Shown piece after piece: positions 7,425 through 14,559 of a stretch of DNA of 17,230 bases. The translations under genes were made by a program, and so were the position numbers. Within the stretch, counting starts at the first letter, position 1, and the number at the start of each line of letters is the position of its first letter. Source of the stretch: Anaerolineae bacterium (GTDB taxonomy: Bacteria > Chloroflexota > Anaerolineae > B4-G1 > DUEL01); assembly GCA_016926575.1 (NCBI GenBank), contig JAFGOJ010000056.1, positions 1-17,230 on the forward strand, read 5' to 3'. The notes under the pieces were generated by a model. It worked only from the letters and a program-made list of their open reading frames with translations, did no database searches and was not told where the DNA came from.

Positions 7425-8069
7425 ATGGAAATTGTGTGGTACGGCCTCAATACCTTTCGTTTCACAGAGCGCGGGCTGGCGACCGTTTTGACGGATCCCT
7501 ACGATCCGGAGGTCGGATTGGCGCTGCCCCGCTCGCGCGCCGACATCGTCACGATTAGCCGGGACGACCCGCTGTGCAGCTACACGCGCGGCGTACGCGG
7601 CCCGTTCCGCGTGCTGAATACCCCGGGGGAGTACGAAATCGGTGGCGTGTTCGTCACCGCCATCACCACCTTCGCCGACAAGAAAAAGGGCGCCGACCGC
7701 GGGCTCAATACCGTCTTCCACTTCGACTTCGACGGGCTGACGGTGTGCCACCTGGGCCACCTGGGCCACGTCCCCTCCCAATCGCAGGTCGAAGCCCTCG
7801 GCACGGTCGACGTGCTGCTCATCCCCGTGGGCAGCGACAACGGGCTGACCCCCGCCCTGGCGTCGGAGGTCGTCAGTATGCTGGAACCCTCCATCGTCGT
7901 CCCCATGCGCTATAAGACCCCCGGCCTCACGCTGCCGCTGGGCACGCTGAGCCGGTTCCTCAAACAGATGGGTCTGGAAAACGCACAGCCTCAAGACAGT
8001 CTCAAGCTCGTTGCGGGCAGGCTGCCTTCCGAAACGGAAATTGTCGTTCTGGAACCCCGTACAACATAA
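7425..8069 (+). CDS. Metallo-beta-lactamase-fold protein (COG2220/UlaG-like) with degenerate metal site
   Basis: 214 residues from the ATG at 7425; the frame is open further upstream, but GAGGAG at 7407-7412 and the promoter at 7359-7387 place the start here. The opening MEIVWYGLNTFRF, the strand with TDPYDP (23-28), TPGEYEIGGV (66-75) and CHLGHLGH (108-115) follow the order of the COG2220 UlaG-like hydrolases. The signature HxHxDH loop that should follow ADIVTIS is replaced by SRDDPLCSY (45-53), with no histidine. The later histidines (109, 112, 115) remain. Most metal ligands are therefore missing and I infer a non-catalytic or atypically liganded protein. No signal peptide is seen, so it is probably cytoplasmic. 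The TPR lipoprotein gene follows after 45 nt, with no terminator between, suggesting cotranscription. Confidence 0.78.
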   Translation: MEIVWYGLNTFRFTERGLATVLTDPYDPEVGLALPRSRADIVTISRDDPLCSYTRGVRGPFRVLNTPGEYEIGGVFVTAITTFADKKKGADRGLNTVFHFDFDGLTVCHLGHLGHVPSQSQVEALGTVDVLLIPVGSDNGLTPALASEVVSMLEPSIVVPMRYKTPGLTLPLGTLSRFLKQMGLENAQPQDSLKLVAGRLPSETEIVVLEPRTT

Positions 8070-8076
8070 TGGGGTG

Positions 8077-8093
8077 GATTGCAGATTGCAGAT
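8077..8093. repeat. Two tandem copies of a 7-bp unit between two genes
   Basis: GATTGCA is repeated twice (8077-8090) and followed by GAT. It lies in the short gap between the beta-lactamase-fold gene and the TPR gene. No function is evident. Confidence 0.6.
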
Positions 8094-8114
8094 GGTAGGA
8101 AAAAGGTGGTAGCT

Positions 8115-9239
8115 ATGAAACGAAACGTGGTGACGTATCTGGCGTTGCTCTGCGCGATGCTGGCGGGCCTGCTGGCAGGCTGCGGAACGTCGTCCGATCC
8201 GACGGAGTTGGTGGAGGCCGGGCGGCAAGCCGTTGAGGTCAGCCGTGCCTGCACCGGCGTCGATCACTACGCGGACGCCGTCGATAGCCTGACCCAGGCT
8301 CTGGAAGCCGACCCGCAGCACGGCGAGGCGCACTATTGGCTCTACCTCGCTCGCACGGACATGGGCGACGCGGCCGCCGCGGCCGAGATCGTTTCGGCTC
8401 TAAGCGGCCTGGCCACGTATGGCGAAGATGCCGCGCTCCATTTCTGGCTGCTCAAGATTTACGCCGTTCAAGGCGACGCGACGGCCCAGGCCGACACGCT
8501 GGCCGATCTGCAACGCATGGCCACGTCGAACGCCGCCGACGCCGACGTCCAGTTCTGGTTGGGACGCGCGCTCCACGTCACGGGCGCAACGCCGGAGGCC
8601 CTGGCCGCGCTGGAGAGCGCGGTGGCCCTGGACCCCGACCACGTCCAGGCCCACTTCTGGCTGGGCCAGATCTACTTCGAGCAGCAACTGCTCGAGCAGG
8701 CCTGGCAGGAATTCGACGCCGTCATCGCGCTCGATAGCCATCACGCCGCCGCGTATCACAACCGCGGCGCTATCGCCTACCAGATGGGCAACCTCGAAGA
8801 CGCCCTGGCCGACTTCGAACGCGCGCAGCAGGAGGACCCCGACGACGCTCAGACCTATTACCAGTTGGGGGCTGTACACCTGGTCCAATCTCTGCCGGAG
8901 TCTCCCCTCGGCCTGCCCGACGCCGGCCTGCTGGAGACGGCTGAGGAGGATTTCGAGAGGGCGCTGGAACTGTGCCCCGGTATGCTCGAACCGCTCATCG
9001 GTCTGGGCAATCTGTATCTGTTCCAGAGCGACCTTGCTGCGGCGATGGACGTCCTGGAGCAGGCGCTGGAGCAAAACCCCGCCTCCGTCGAGGCGCTGTT
9101 TGCCCTCGCCCGCGCGCAGGCCCAGAGCGGCCAGTTGGAAGCGTCCTGCGAGAGCCTGGAGCGTTTCCTGGAGGCAGAGTTGCCCGACGAGTGGCGCGAG
9201 CAGGGCGAGCAGATGCGCAGCCAGATCGGCTGCCCTTGA
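8115..9239 (+). CDS. TPR-repeat lipoprotein
   Basis: 374 residues from the ATG at 8115, preceded by AAGGTGG at about 8103-8109. An in-frame upstream start at 8079 would bury the signal peptide and is rejected. The N-terminus is a lipoprotein signal: basic MKRN, hydrophobic stretch, lipobox LAGC with acceptor Cys23. The rest is a run of tetratricopeptide repeats, clearest at about 50-85, 145-175, 177-208, 211-242, 274-290 and 293-325, recognisable by patterns such as AHFWLGQIYFEQQLLEQAW and ALEADP/ALDPDH linkers. TPR proteins are scaffolds for protein-protein contacts; the partner is unknown. Anchored by its lipid, it should face outside the cytoplasmic membrane. Being second in a two-gene unit suggests a link to the degenerate hydrolase, but nothing in the sequence tests that. 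Confidence 0.88.
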   Translation: MKRNVVTYLALLCAMLAGLLAGCGTSSDPTELVEAGRQAVEVSRACTGVDHYADAVDSLTQALEADPQHGEAHYWLYLARTDMGDAAAAAEIVSALSGLATYGEDAALHFWLLKIYAVQGDATAQADTLADLQRMATSNAADADVQFWLGRALHVTGATPEALAALESAVALDPDHVQAHFWLGQIYFEQQLLEQAWQEFDAVIALDSHHAAAYHNRGAIAYQMGNLEDALADFERAQQEDPDDAQTYYQLGAVHLVQSLPESPLGLPDAGLLETAEEDFERALELCPGMLEPLIGLGNLYLFQSDLAAAMDVLEQALEQNPASVEALFALARAQAQSGQLEASCESLERFLEAELPDEWREQGEQMRSQIGCP

Positions 9240-9298
9240 GGTTGTCTTTCATCCCTCTCACACGTCACGATGAAACGTCTTCTATCCATCGAGCAGAT

Positions 9299-9353
9299 CG
9301 AGGTGCCCTCCCGGGCCGCCTTCAGCAGCGGCGACCGGTGGGGCATCTTTTCT
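9299..9353 (+). terminator. Terminator-like hairpin after the TPR gene
   Basis: AGGTGCCCTCCCGGGCCGCC (from about 9300) can pair, with a few mismatches and G-U pairs, with GGCGACCGGTGGGGCATCT, followed by the T-rich TTTCTTGTT. The imperfect stem and interrupted T-run make this a plausible but not strong intrinsic terminator. Confidence 0.4.
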
Positions 9354-9524
9354 TGTTCGGTAACTGCTCAGGCTGTGCGCCTGGCAGTTACATGCTTGGC
9401 ACGTCGAAGGGAGAAGAGGGGGGTTTTGCGGGCGGCGAAGCCGCCCGCAAAACCCCCACTCGCCCTTTTCGCGGCGGGAAAGGCAACTGCGAAGCGTAGC
9501 TGAGCAGTTACTCCTGTCGAACAA
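9353..9524. repeat. Nested palindromic element between the TPR and threonine dehydrogenase genes
   Basis: Outer arms TTGTTCG (9353-9359) with CGAACAA (9518-9524), and GTAACTGCTCAG (9360-9371) with CTGAGCAGTTAC (9500-9511), 12/12 paired. The left arm can alternatively fold locally, GTAACTGC (9360-9367) with GCAGTTAC (9384-9391); the right arm can do the same with AACTGC near 9485-9490. The centre is a perfect 18-bp stem with triloop GAA (9419-9436/9440-9457). Its core, TTTGCGGGCGGC-N3-GCCGCC, is shared with the element upstream of ftsH. No gene is recognisable in 9240-9548. Confidence 0.75.
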
Positions 9525-9548
9525 TTTACACATACGAGGTGAATCGAT

Positions 9549-10526
9549 ATGTCTGTCAAAGAGATGAAACGTATCCTGGTCACCGGCGCGGTTGGGCAAA
9601 TTGGCTCGGAGCTGACGATGGCGCTCCGCGCGCGGTACGGCGGCGAGAATGTCGTCGCCTCCGGGCATCGCACTGCGCCCGGCCCCGAATTGCGCGACTC
9701 GGGCCCGTTCGAGTTCCTCAACGTCTCCCAGCGCGAGACGCTCGAAGCGGTGGTCGATAAGTACGCCATCGACACCATCTACCACATGGCCGCCATCCTC
9801 TCCGCCACCGGCGAGGAACGCCCCCACCTGGCCTGGGACGTGAACATCAACGGCCTGTACAATGTGCTGGAAGTGGCCCGCGAACGCGAGATGGCGCGCC
9901 TGTTCTGCCCCAGTTCCATCGCCGCGTTCGGGCCAGAGACGCCCCAGATCGATACGCCACAGGAGACCGTCCTGCGCCCCACGACGATGTACGGCGTCAC
10001 CAAAGTGGCCGGCGAGTTGCTGTGCAACTACTACGTCAAACGCTTCGGCCTCGACGTGCGCGGTGTGCGCTACCCCGGCATCATCAGCAGCGAGACGCTC
10101 CCCGGCGGCGGCACGACCGACTACGCCGTGGCCATCTTCTACGAAGCGATCAAGCACCGCCGTTACACCTGCTTCGTGCGCGAGGATACGGTGCTGCCTA
10201 TGATGTATATGCCCGACTGTATCCGGGCCACGCTTATGCTCATGGAAGCCGACGTCGACCAGCTCGTCCATCACGCCGACTTCAACCTGGCCGGACTGAG
10301 CTTTTCCGCCGGCGAACTGGCCGCGGAGATCCAAAAGCACCTCCCCGACTTCGTCTGCGAGTACGCCCCCGACTTCCGCCAGCAAATCGCCGATTCCTGG
10401 CCGCGCACCATCGACGACAGCGCCGCCCGCGCAGAGTGGGGCTGGCAACCCCAGTATGGCCTGGCCGAAATGACGACGGATATGCTGGAGAAGCTGGGGC
10501 AGAAACACGCGGAAGGGACGTTGTAG
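9549..10526 (+). CDS. L-threonine 3-dehydrogenase, short-chain (SDR) type
   Basis: 325 residues from the ATG at 9549. GAGGTG at 9536-9541 with a 7-nt gap favours this over the ATG at 9564. It is an extended SDR/epimerase fold: NAD-binding GAVGQIG (13-19), PSS (121-123) and catalytic YGVTK (148-152). RYPGIISS followed by GGGTTDYA (186-193) is the hallmark that separates SDR-type threonine dehydrogenases from sugar-nucleotide epimerases. The enzyme oxidises L-threonine with NAD+ to 2-amino-3-ketobutyrate in the cytoplasm. The next gene encodes the enzyme that cleaves this unstable product, which strongly supports the assignment. It is unrelated to the zinc-dependent MDR-type Tdh of E. coli. A 182-nt gap carrying a dispersed repeat separates the two genes. 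Confidence 0.9.
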   Translation: MSVKEMKRILVTGAVGQIGSELTMALRARYGGENVVASGHRTAPGPELRDSGPFEFLNVSQRETLEAVVDKYAIDTIYHMAAILSATGEERPHLAWDVNINGLYNVLEVAREREMARLFCPSSIAAFGPETPQIDTPQETVLRPTTMYGVTKVAGELLCNYYVKRFGLDVRGVRYPGIISSETLPGGGTTDYAVAIFYEAIKHRRYTCFVREDTVLPMMYMPDCIRATLMLMEADVDQLVHHADFNLAGLSFSAGELAAEIQKHLPDFVCEYAPDFRQQIADSWPRTIDDSAARAEWGWQPQYGLAEMTTDMLEKLGQKHAEGTL

Positions 10527-10540
10527 TCAGACACAGACCG

Positions 10541-10669
10541 CGTTGACCGGAACCCATTTGCGGAAGGGGTCCGGGGAAACCGGAAGGTAAACCGCAGGTT
10601 TACCCGTTTCCCGTTCCCCCGGCGGGGTGCAGGGGCGGAGCCCCTGCAAAGCCCCTATTTTCGGAACAG
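10541..10669 (+). repeat. Dispersed composite repeat, copy A (upstream of kbl)
   Basis: The block starting CGTTGACC (10541) and running through CCCATTTGCGGAAGGGG to GCCCCTGCAAA (10650) recurs inverted at 17179-17096. Copy A has an enlarged apical hairpin, GGTAAACC-GCA-GGTTTACC nested in GGGAAAC/GTTTCCC, where the other copy has a short GGTTCCCC arm. A second stem, GCAGGGGC (10629-10636) with GCCCCTGC (10640-10647), follows. The tail CTATTTTCGGAACAG (10655-10669) matches 17044-17030 with one mismatch. It occupies most of the tdh-kbl gap. Confidence 0.85.
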
Positions 10670-10708
10670 TGCACACGTGATCAATCGCGAAATTAAGGAG
10701 CAAGAGAT

Positions 10709-11905
10709 ATGGAAGAGAAACTGCAGTTTATGATCGATGAGTTGGAGGCCGCTAAGGCGGAGAAGCGATACATCAACATCCGCACGATGCATTCGCCCGC
10801 CGACGGCTGGATGGTGGTGGACGGCAAGCGCGTGCTCAATATGTGCACCAACAACTACCTGGGCCTGGCGAATCACCCGGAGCTGAAACAGGCCGCCAAG
10901 GACGCTATCGATGCCTGGGGTGTGGGGCCCGGAGCCGTGCGCACGATCGCCGGCACGCAGCAATTGCACATCGACTGCGAACGGCGCATGGCCGAGTTCA
11001 AGCACGTCGAAGCGTCTATGCTGGTGCAGAGCGGATTCTGCGCCAACCAGGCCGTGCTCCCACCGCTGGTGGGCCGCGACCGGGCCACCGGCGCGCAAGA
11101 CGCGATCTTCTCCGACCGGCTCAACCACGCCAGCATCATCGACGGCGCGCGCCTCAGCGGCGCGAAGATCATCGTCTACGAGCACTGCGACCCCGCCGAC
11201 CTGGAAGCCAAAATCCAGGAGCACCTGCCCAACTTCCGGCGCGGGCTGATGGTCACCGACGGCGTCTTCTCGATGGACGGGGACGTCGCGCCCCTCGATA
11301 AGCTCTACGAGGTCGCCGCCAGGCACGGCGTGCTGACCATGGTCGACGACGCACACGGCGAAGGCGTGCTGGGCCAGGGCCGCGGCATCGTCTCCCACTT
11401 CGGCCTGGAGGGCAAGTTCGACGTCGAGATCGGCACACTCTCCAAAGCCTTCGGCGTGATGGGCGGCGTGATTGCCGGCAAGCAGGTGGTGATCGACTAC
11501 ATTCGTCAGAAAGCGCGCCCCAATCTCTTCTCCAGTGCCCTCACCCCCGCCGACACCGCCGCCTGTATGGCCTCGATCACCTACGTCGAGCAGCACCCCG
11601 AGCTGGTGCAGAAGCTGTGGGACAATGCCGAATACTTCAAGAAGGGCATTCGGGACCTGGGCATCGATACCGGCCACACCGAGACGCCCATCGTGCCGGT
11701 GATGCTGGGCGACGTGAAGCTGGCCAAGGCGTTCAGCGCCAAGCTGTTCGAGTACGGCATCTTTGCCATGGCCCTGGGCTTCCCCACTGTGCCCGAAGGC
11801 GCTGCGCGCATCCGCACGATGAATACCGCCGCGCACACTCGGGAGGACCTGGACTTCGCCTTGGAGGTTTTTGCCAAGGTGGCCCGAGAATTGGGCGTGA
11901 TATAG
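10709..11905 (+). CDS. kbl: 2-amino-3-ketobutyrate CoA ligase (glycine C-acetyltransferase)
   Basis: 398 residues from the ATG at 10709 with AAGGAG at 10695-10700 and an 8-nt gap. It is an alpha-oxoamine synthase of fold-type I PLP enzymes: NNYLGLANHPE (48-58), AGTQQLH (81-87), SDRLNHASIIDG (135-146), VDDAHGEGVLG (212-222) and the PLP-lysine motif TLSKAFG (243-249, K245). The family includes Kbl, BioF, HemA and serine palmitoyltransferase; pairing with a threonine dehydrogenase, plus typical Kbl length, selects Kbl. The reaction is 2-amino-3-ketobutyrate + CoA to glycine + acetyl-CoA, completing threonine breakdown. The gene ends just before a strong hairpin at 11911-11957. Confidence 0.93.
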   Translation: MEEKLQFMIDELEAAKAEKRYINIRTMHSPADGWMVVDGKRVLNMCTNNYLGLANHPELKQAAKDAIDAWGVGPGAVRTIAGTQQLHIDCERRMAEFKHVEASMLVQSGFCANQAVLPPLVGRDRATGAQDAIFSDRLNHASIIDGARLSGAKIIVYEHCDPADLEAKIQEHLPNFRRGLMVTDGVFSMDGDVAPLDKLYEVAARHGVLTMVDDAHGEGVLGQGRGIVSHFGLEGKFDVEIGTLSKAFGVMGGVIAGKQVVIDYIRQKARPNLFSSALTPADTAACMASITYVEQHPELVQKLWDNAEYFKKGIRDLGIDTGHTETPIVPVMLGDVKLAKAFSAKLFEYGIFAMALGFPTVPEGAARIRTMNTAAHTREDLDFALEVFAKVARELGVI

Positions 11906-11910
11906 ACGCG

Positions 11911-11957
11911 CAGGGACGCGATGGGTGCCTGATACATCTTCACCCATCGCGTCCCTG
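11911..11957 (+). terminator. Perfect 17-bp hairpin after kbl, abutting the next start codon
   Basis: Arms CAGGGACGCGATGGGTG (11911-11927) and 11941-11957 pair without a mismatch around a 13-nt loop. Only TT follows, so the T-run is poor. It begins 6 nt after the kbl stop and ends 14 nt before the ATG of the next gene. Confidence 0.5.
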
Positions 11958-11971
11958 TTGTGACCCCACCT

Positions 11972-13399
11972 ATGGAAGAAACGTCACGTAAACGACAGCG
12001 CAGCGGGTGCATCCTGGCCGCTCTGGCCACCCTGGTCACTCTGATCTTGATGGGCTGCCTGTTCACGTCGCTGGTGGCGAACGTCGGCGCGGCAGGCTGG
12101 GCGGTGTGGACTCAGCGCCAGTTGCTGCGGGAAGAGGAACGCACCCGCGCCCTCGAAGCGGAGCTCGAACGCCTGCTGGAGATTCTGGACGAGCACGACA
12201 TCCAGCCGCCGCTCGCTCCCGGTGACGTCCAACTGATGGACACGATCGAAGGGCAGGTGGCGGCCATGCGCGGCTTGCGGCCCGCCTATCCCGTCACGCG
12301 GACGCTGATCTCCCAGGACACGCTGCGCGAGCAGACCGAGCAGGACTTCGAAACGGACTTCACTCCCGACGACGCGCGCGATTACGCCCTGGCGCTGGCC
12401 GCTTTCGACATGGTCGATCCCGACCTCGACATGTACGGCGTGCTCCTGCGCCTGTATACCGAGCAGATCGCCGGGTACTACGACATCGAGACCGAGCAGG
12501 TCTACGTCGTCGCCGACGTCGGGCCGATGGGCCAGACGGAACGGCTCACCTATGCCCACGAGTTCGTGCACGTTCTGCAAGACCAGACCTTCGATCTGGA
12601 GGGGATGGGGTTCAGCGACGACGCCGAAGACGTCTACGACAGCGAGTACCTGTACGCCGTGCGCTGCCTGGTCGAGGGGGACGCCAGCCTGCTGGAAAAC
12701 CAGTTCCTCGCCACCCACTTCGATGCGGACGACGTGCTGGCACTGGCGGAGGAGTCGCTGGAGATCGACATGTCGGTGCTCGATGCGGTGCCCGACGTCC
12801 TCGCCGAAAGCCTGTTTTTCCCCTATCGCGATGGGCTGGCCTTCGTCGAAACGCTGTACGAGTCGGGGGGCTGGGCGGCGGTCGATGCCGCGTACGCCAC
12901 CCCGCCCCTCTCGACGGAGCATATCCTCCATCCGGAACGCTACGTGGCCTACGACGAACCGCAGCTCGTCGCCATCCCCCCGCTGACGGACACGTTGGGA
13001 GCCGGCTGGCGTCAGGTGGACGAGGATGTTCTGGGCGAGTACTTCACCCGCTACTACCTGGACCAGCAGATCCCGGCCGACGAGGCTGAAGCGGCCGCCG
13101 CCGGTTGGGGTGGCGACCGCTACGCGGTGCATTACCACGCCGCGCGCGACGCCCTGGCGCTCGTCTTTCGCAGCGTGTGGGACACCCCCGGCGACGCCGA
13201 GGAGTTCGTGGACGCCTACGTCGGCTATGCCGAGGGGCGCTTCGGCCACGCGCCCGACGTGACCGATCATGCGCGCATGTGTTGGACGGGCGACAGCGAC
13301 GCGCTGTGTATGCGTTGGGGATCGCTCGATGTTACCATTGCGCTGGGGCCGGATGTGGACACCGCAACGCGTTTGTTGGAAGCGGCTGCGTTCGAGTAG
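11972..13399 (+). CDS. Membrane-anchored putative HExxH metalloprotease, unknown family
   Basis: 475 residues from the ATG at 11972; a GTG at 11960 is in frame but lies against the preceding hairpin. Neither has a clear ribosome binding site. A basic N-terminus (RKRQR) precedes a hydrophobic segment at about 12-46, then a charged helical stretch (about 48-75), so the protein is probably anchored with an external domain. GYYDIETEQVYVV (168-180) leads into TYAHEFVHVLQDQ (193-205), a zinc-binding HEFVH at 196-200, with VEGDAS (234-239) following about 35 residues later where a gluzincin glutamate ligand would sit. Another histidine-containing segment, YAVHYHAARDALAL, lies near 385-398. The motif arrangement suggests a peptidase; I do not recognise a named family. 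It is probably a separate unit between kbl and the radical SAM operon. Confidence 0.75.
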   Translation: MEETSRKRQRSGCILAALATLVTLILMGCLFTSLVANVGAAGWAVWTQRQLLREEERTRALEAELERLLEILDEHDIQPPLAPGDVQLMDTIEGQVAAMRGLRPAYPVTRTLISQDTLREQTEQDFETDFTPDDARDYALALAAFDMVDPDLDMYGVLLRLYTEQIAGYYDIETEQVYVVADVGPMGQTERLTYAHEFVHVLQDQTFDLEGMGFSDDAEDVYDSEYLYAVRCLVEGDASLLENQFLATHFDADDVLALAEESLEIDMSVLDAVPDVLAESLFFPYRDGLAFVETLYESGGWAAVDAAYATPPLSTEHILHPERYVAYDEPQLVAIPPLTDTLGAGWRQVDEDVLGEYFTRYYLDQQIPADEAEAAAAGWGGDRYAVHYHAARDALALVFRSVWDTPGDAEEFVDAYVGYAEGRFGHAPDVTDHARMCWTGDSDALCMRWGSLDVTIALGPDVDTATRLLEAAAFE

Positions 13400-13430
13400 C
13401 TTGGCTGTGCTCCGCTCAATGCCGTTGGTA

Positions 13431-13472
13431 GGTGGGAGTTCGAAGCAGAACGTTCTGCTTCGAACTCCCACC
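13431..13472. repeat. 42-bp perfect palindrome
   Basis: 21-nt arms with no loop, centred on AACGTT; the left half begins GGTGGGAGTTCGAAGC. It is 31 nt after the stop of the HExxH gene and 11 nt before the -35 of the next promoter. There is no T-run, so it is not a standard terminator. It could be an extruding cruciform, a dyad operator site or one of the local palindromic repeats. Confidence 0.9.
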
Positions 13473-13483
13473 ACGTTATCGGG

Positions 13484-13512
13484 TTGCCAGAACGTCTCCC
13501 ATTAGGTATAAT
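13484..13512 (+). promoter_or_regulatory. Sigma70-type promoter of the radical SAM operon, leaderless geometry
   Basis: -35 TTGCCA (13484-13489), a 17-nt spacer, -10 TATAAT (13507-13512), then 7 nt and the ATG at 13520. This is the same geometry as the lipid-kinase promoter. Transcription should start at or next to the A of the ATG. Confidence 0.85.
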
Positions 13513-13519
13513 CCAGCCG

Positions 13520-14557
13520 ATGGATTGCGAAGAGTTCATTCACCCAGTTCTGCACCAGGAACGCGTCGACAATCCCCAGAAACGTCACGTCCGCTGCCTG
13601 ACTTGCGAGCGTCGCTGTGTCATTGCCCCAGGAGAAACCGGTTGGTGTGGCACGCACCAGAACCGTGACGGCGTTCTGGTGACGCTGACGTATGGAATGG
13701 TCACGTCTCTATCTGCCAATCGCATCGAGAAGAAGCCGCTGTACCATTTCTACCCTGGCTCACGCGCCCTCACCACCGGTTCTTCGTCTTGTAACTTCGC
13801 ATGTCCGTGGTGTCAGAACTGGCACATCTCCAAAGCGCTTCCGAGGGGCGGCACTTTCTACTCGCCCTCTAGCTTTGTGGCCGAGGCGATCAACCGCGAC
13901 TGTCAGGGCACGTCGATCAGTTTCAACGAACCCACGCTCAGCCTGGAGTGGGTCTGCGAGGTGTTTCGCCTCACCCGCCAGGCCGGGTTGTACAATACCT
14001 TCGTCACCAACGGGTACATGACTCTGAACGTTCTGGAACGGCTGGCCCATGCGGGTCTGGATGCGATGAATGTGGACGTCAAGGGGGATGTGAACGTGGT
14101 GCAGACGCACTGCGAGGCCGATGTCGAGGTGGTGTGGCGCAATCTGGTTGCGGCGCGGGACCTCGGAATCTGGTTGGAAGTGACGACGCTGGTCATCCCC
14201 AGTATCAATGACAATTCGGAGATACTTGTCAGCATCGCCGAGCGAATCAAACGCACGCTGGGGGCGGACACACCGTGGCACGTGACCCGCTACCATCCCA
14301 CCGAGCACTTTCACATCCCGCCGACGCCCCTCGCCACGCTCGAACATGCCCGCTCCATCGGGCGCGAGGTTGGTCTGAAGTACGTCTACGTCGGCAACGC
14401 ACCCGGCCACTACGCCGAAAATACCTACTGCCCCTCCTGCAAAAAGATGCTGATCCAGCGCTGGGAGATTCCCACTACGGGCAACCAGATTCGCAAGGGA
14501 CGCTGCCCGGAGTGCGGAACCGAGATCCCCGGCTGCGGATTGAACTGGCAGAAGTAG
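13520..14557 (+). CDS. AmmeMemoRadiSam-type radical SAM enzyme
   Basis: 345 residues from the ATG at 13520, a start set by the promoter 7 nt upstream; an in-frame TTG at 13484 falls inside the -35 box and is rejected. The radical SAM cluster motif is CNFACPWCQNW (Cys91, 95, 98). An N-terminal Cys set (C26, C29, C33, C43, in the style of CxxCxxxC...GWCG) and a C-terminal set (C304, C307, C329, C332 in YCPSC...CPECGTEIPG) could bind further metal. TTLVIPSINDN (222-232), PWHVTRYHPT (252-261) and KYVYVGNAPGH (287-297) are typical of the AmmeMemoRadiSam branch near pyruvate formate-lyase activating enzymes. Its reaction has not, to my knowledge, been settled. The AMMECR1 and MEMO partner genes that name the system are absent here. 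The next gene starts 2 nt after the stop. Confidence 0.9.
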   Translation: MDCEEFIHPVLHQERVDNPQKRHVRCLTCERRCVIAPGETGWCGTHQNRDGVLVTLTYGMVTSLSANRIEKKPLYHFYPGSRALTTGSSSCNFACPWCQNWHISKALPRGGTFYSPSSFVAEAINRDCQGTSISFNEPTLSLEWVCEVFRLTRQAGLYNTFVTNGYMTLNVLERLAHAGLDAMNVDVKGDVNVVQTHCEADVEVVWRNLVAARDLGIWLEVTTLVIPSINDNSEILVSIAERIKRTLGADTPWHVTRYHPTEHFHIPPTPLATLEHARSIGREVGLKYVYVGNAPGHYAENTYCPSCKKMLIQRWEIPTTGNQIRKGRCPECGTEIPGCGLNWQK

Positions 14558-14559
14558 CT

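Noticed and set aside
10527..10708. Riboswitch ahead of kbl, such as a glycine riboswitch
   Set aside because: No conserved aptamer pattern is recognised, and the same block occurs inverted near 17.1 kb, so a dispersed repeat explains it better.
11984..13474. Long minus-strand open frame of 496 codons opposite the HExxH gene
   Set aside because: No recognisable motif and composition typical of an antisense shadow; its start falls in the palindrome at 13431-13472.
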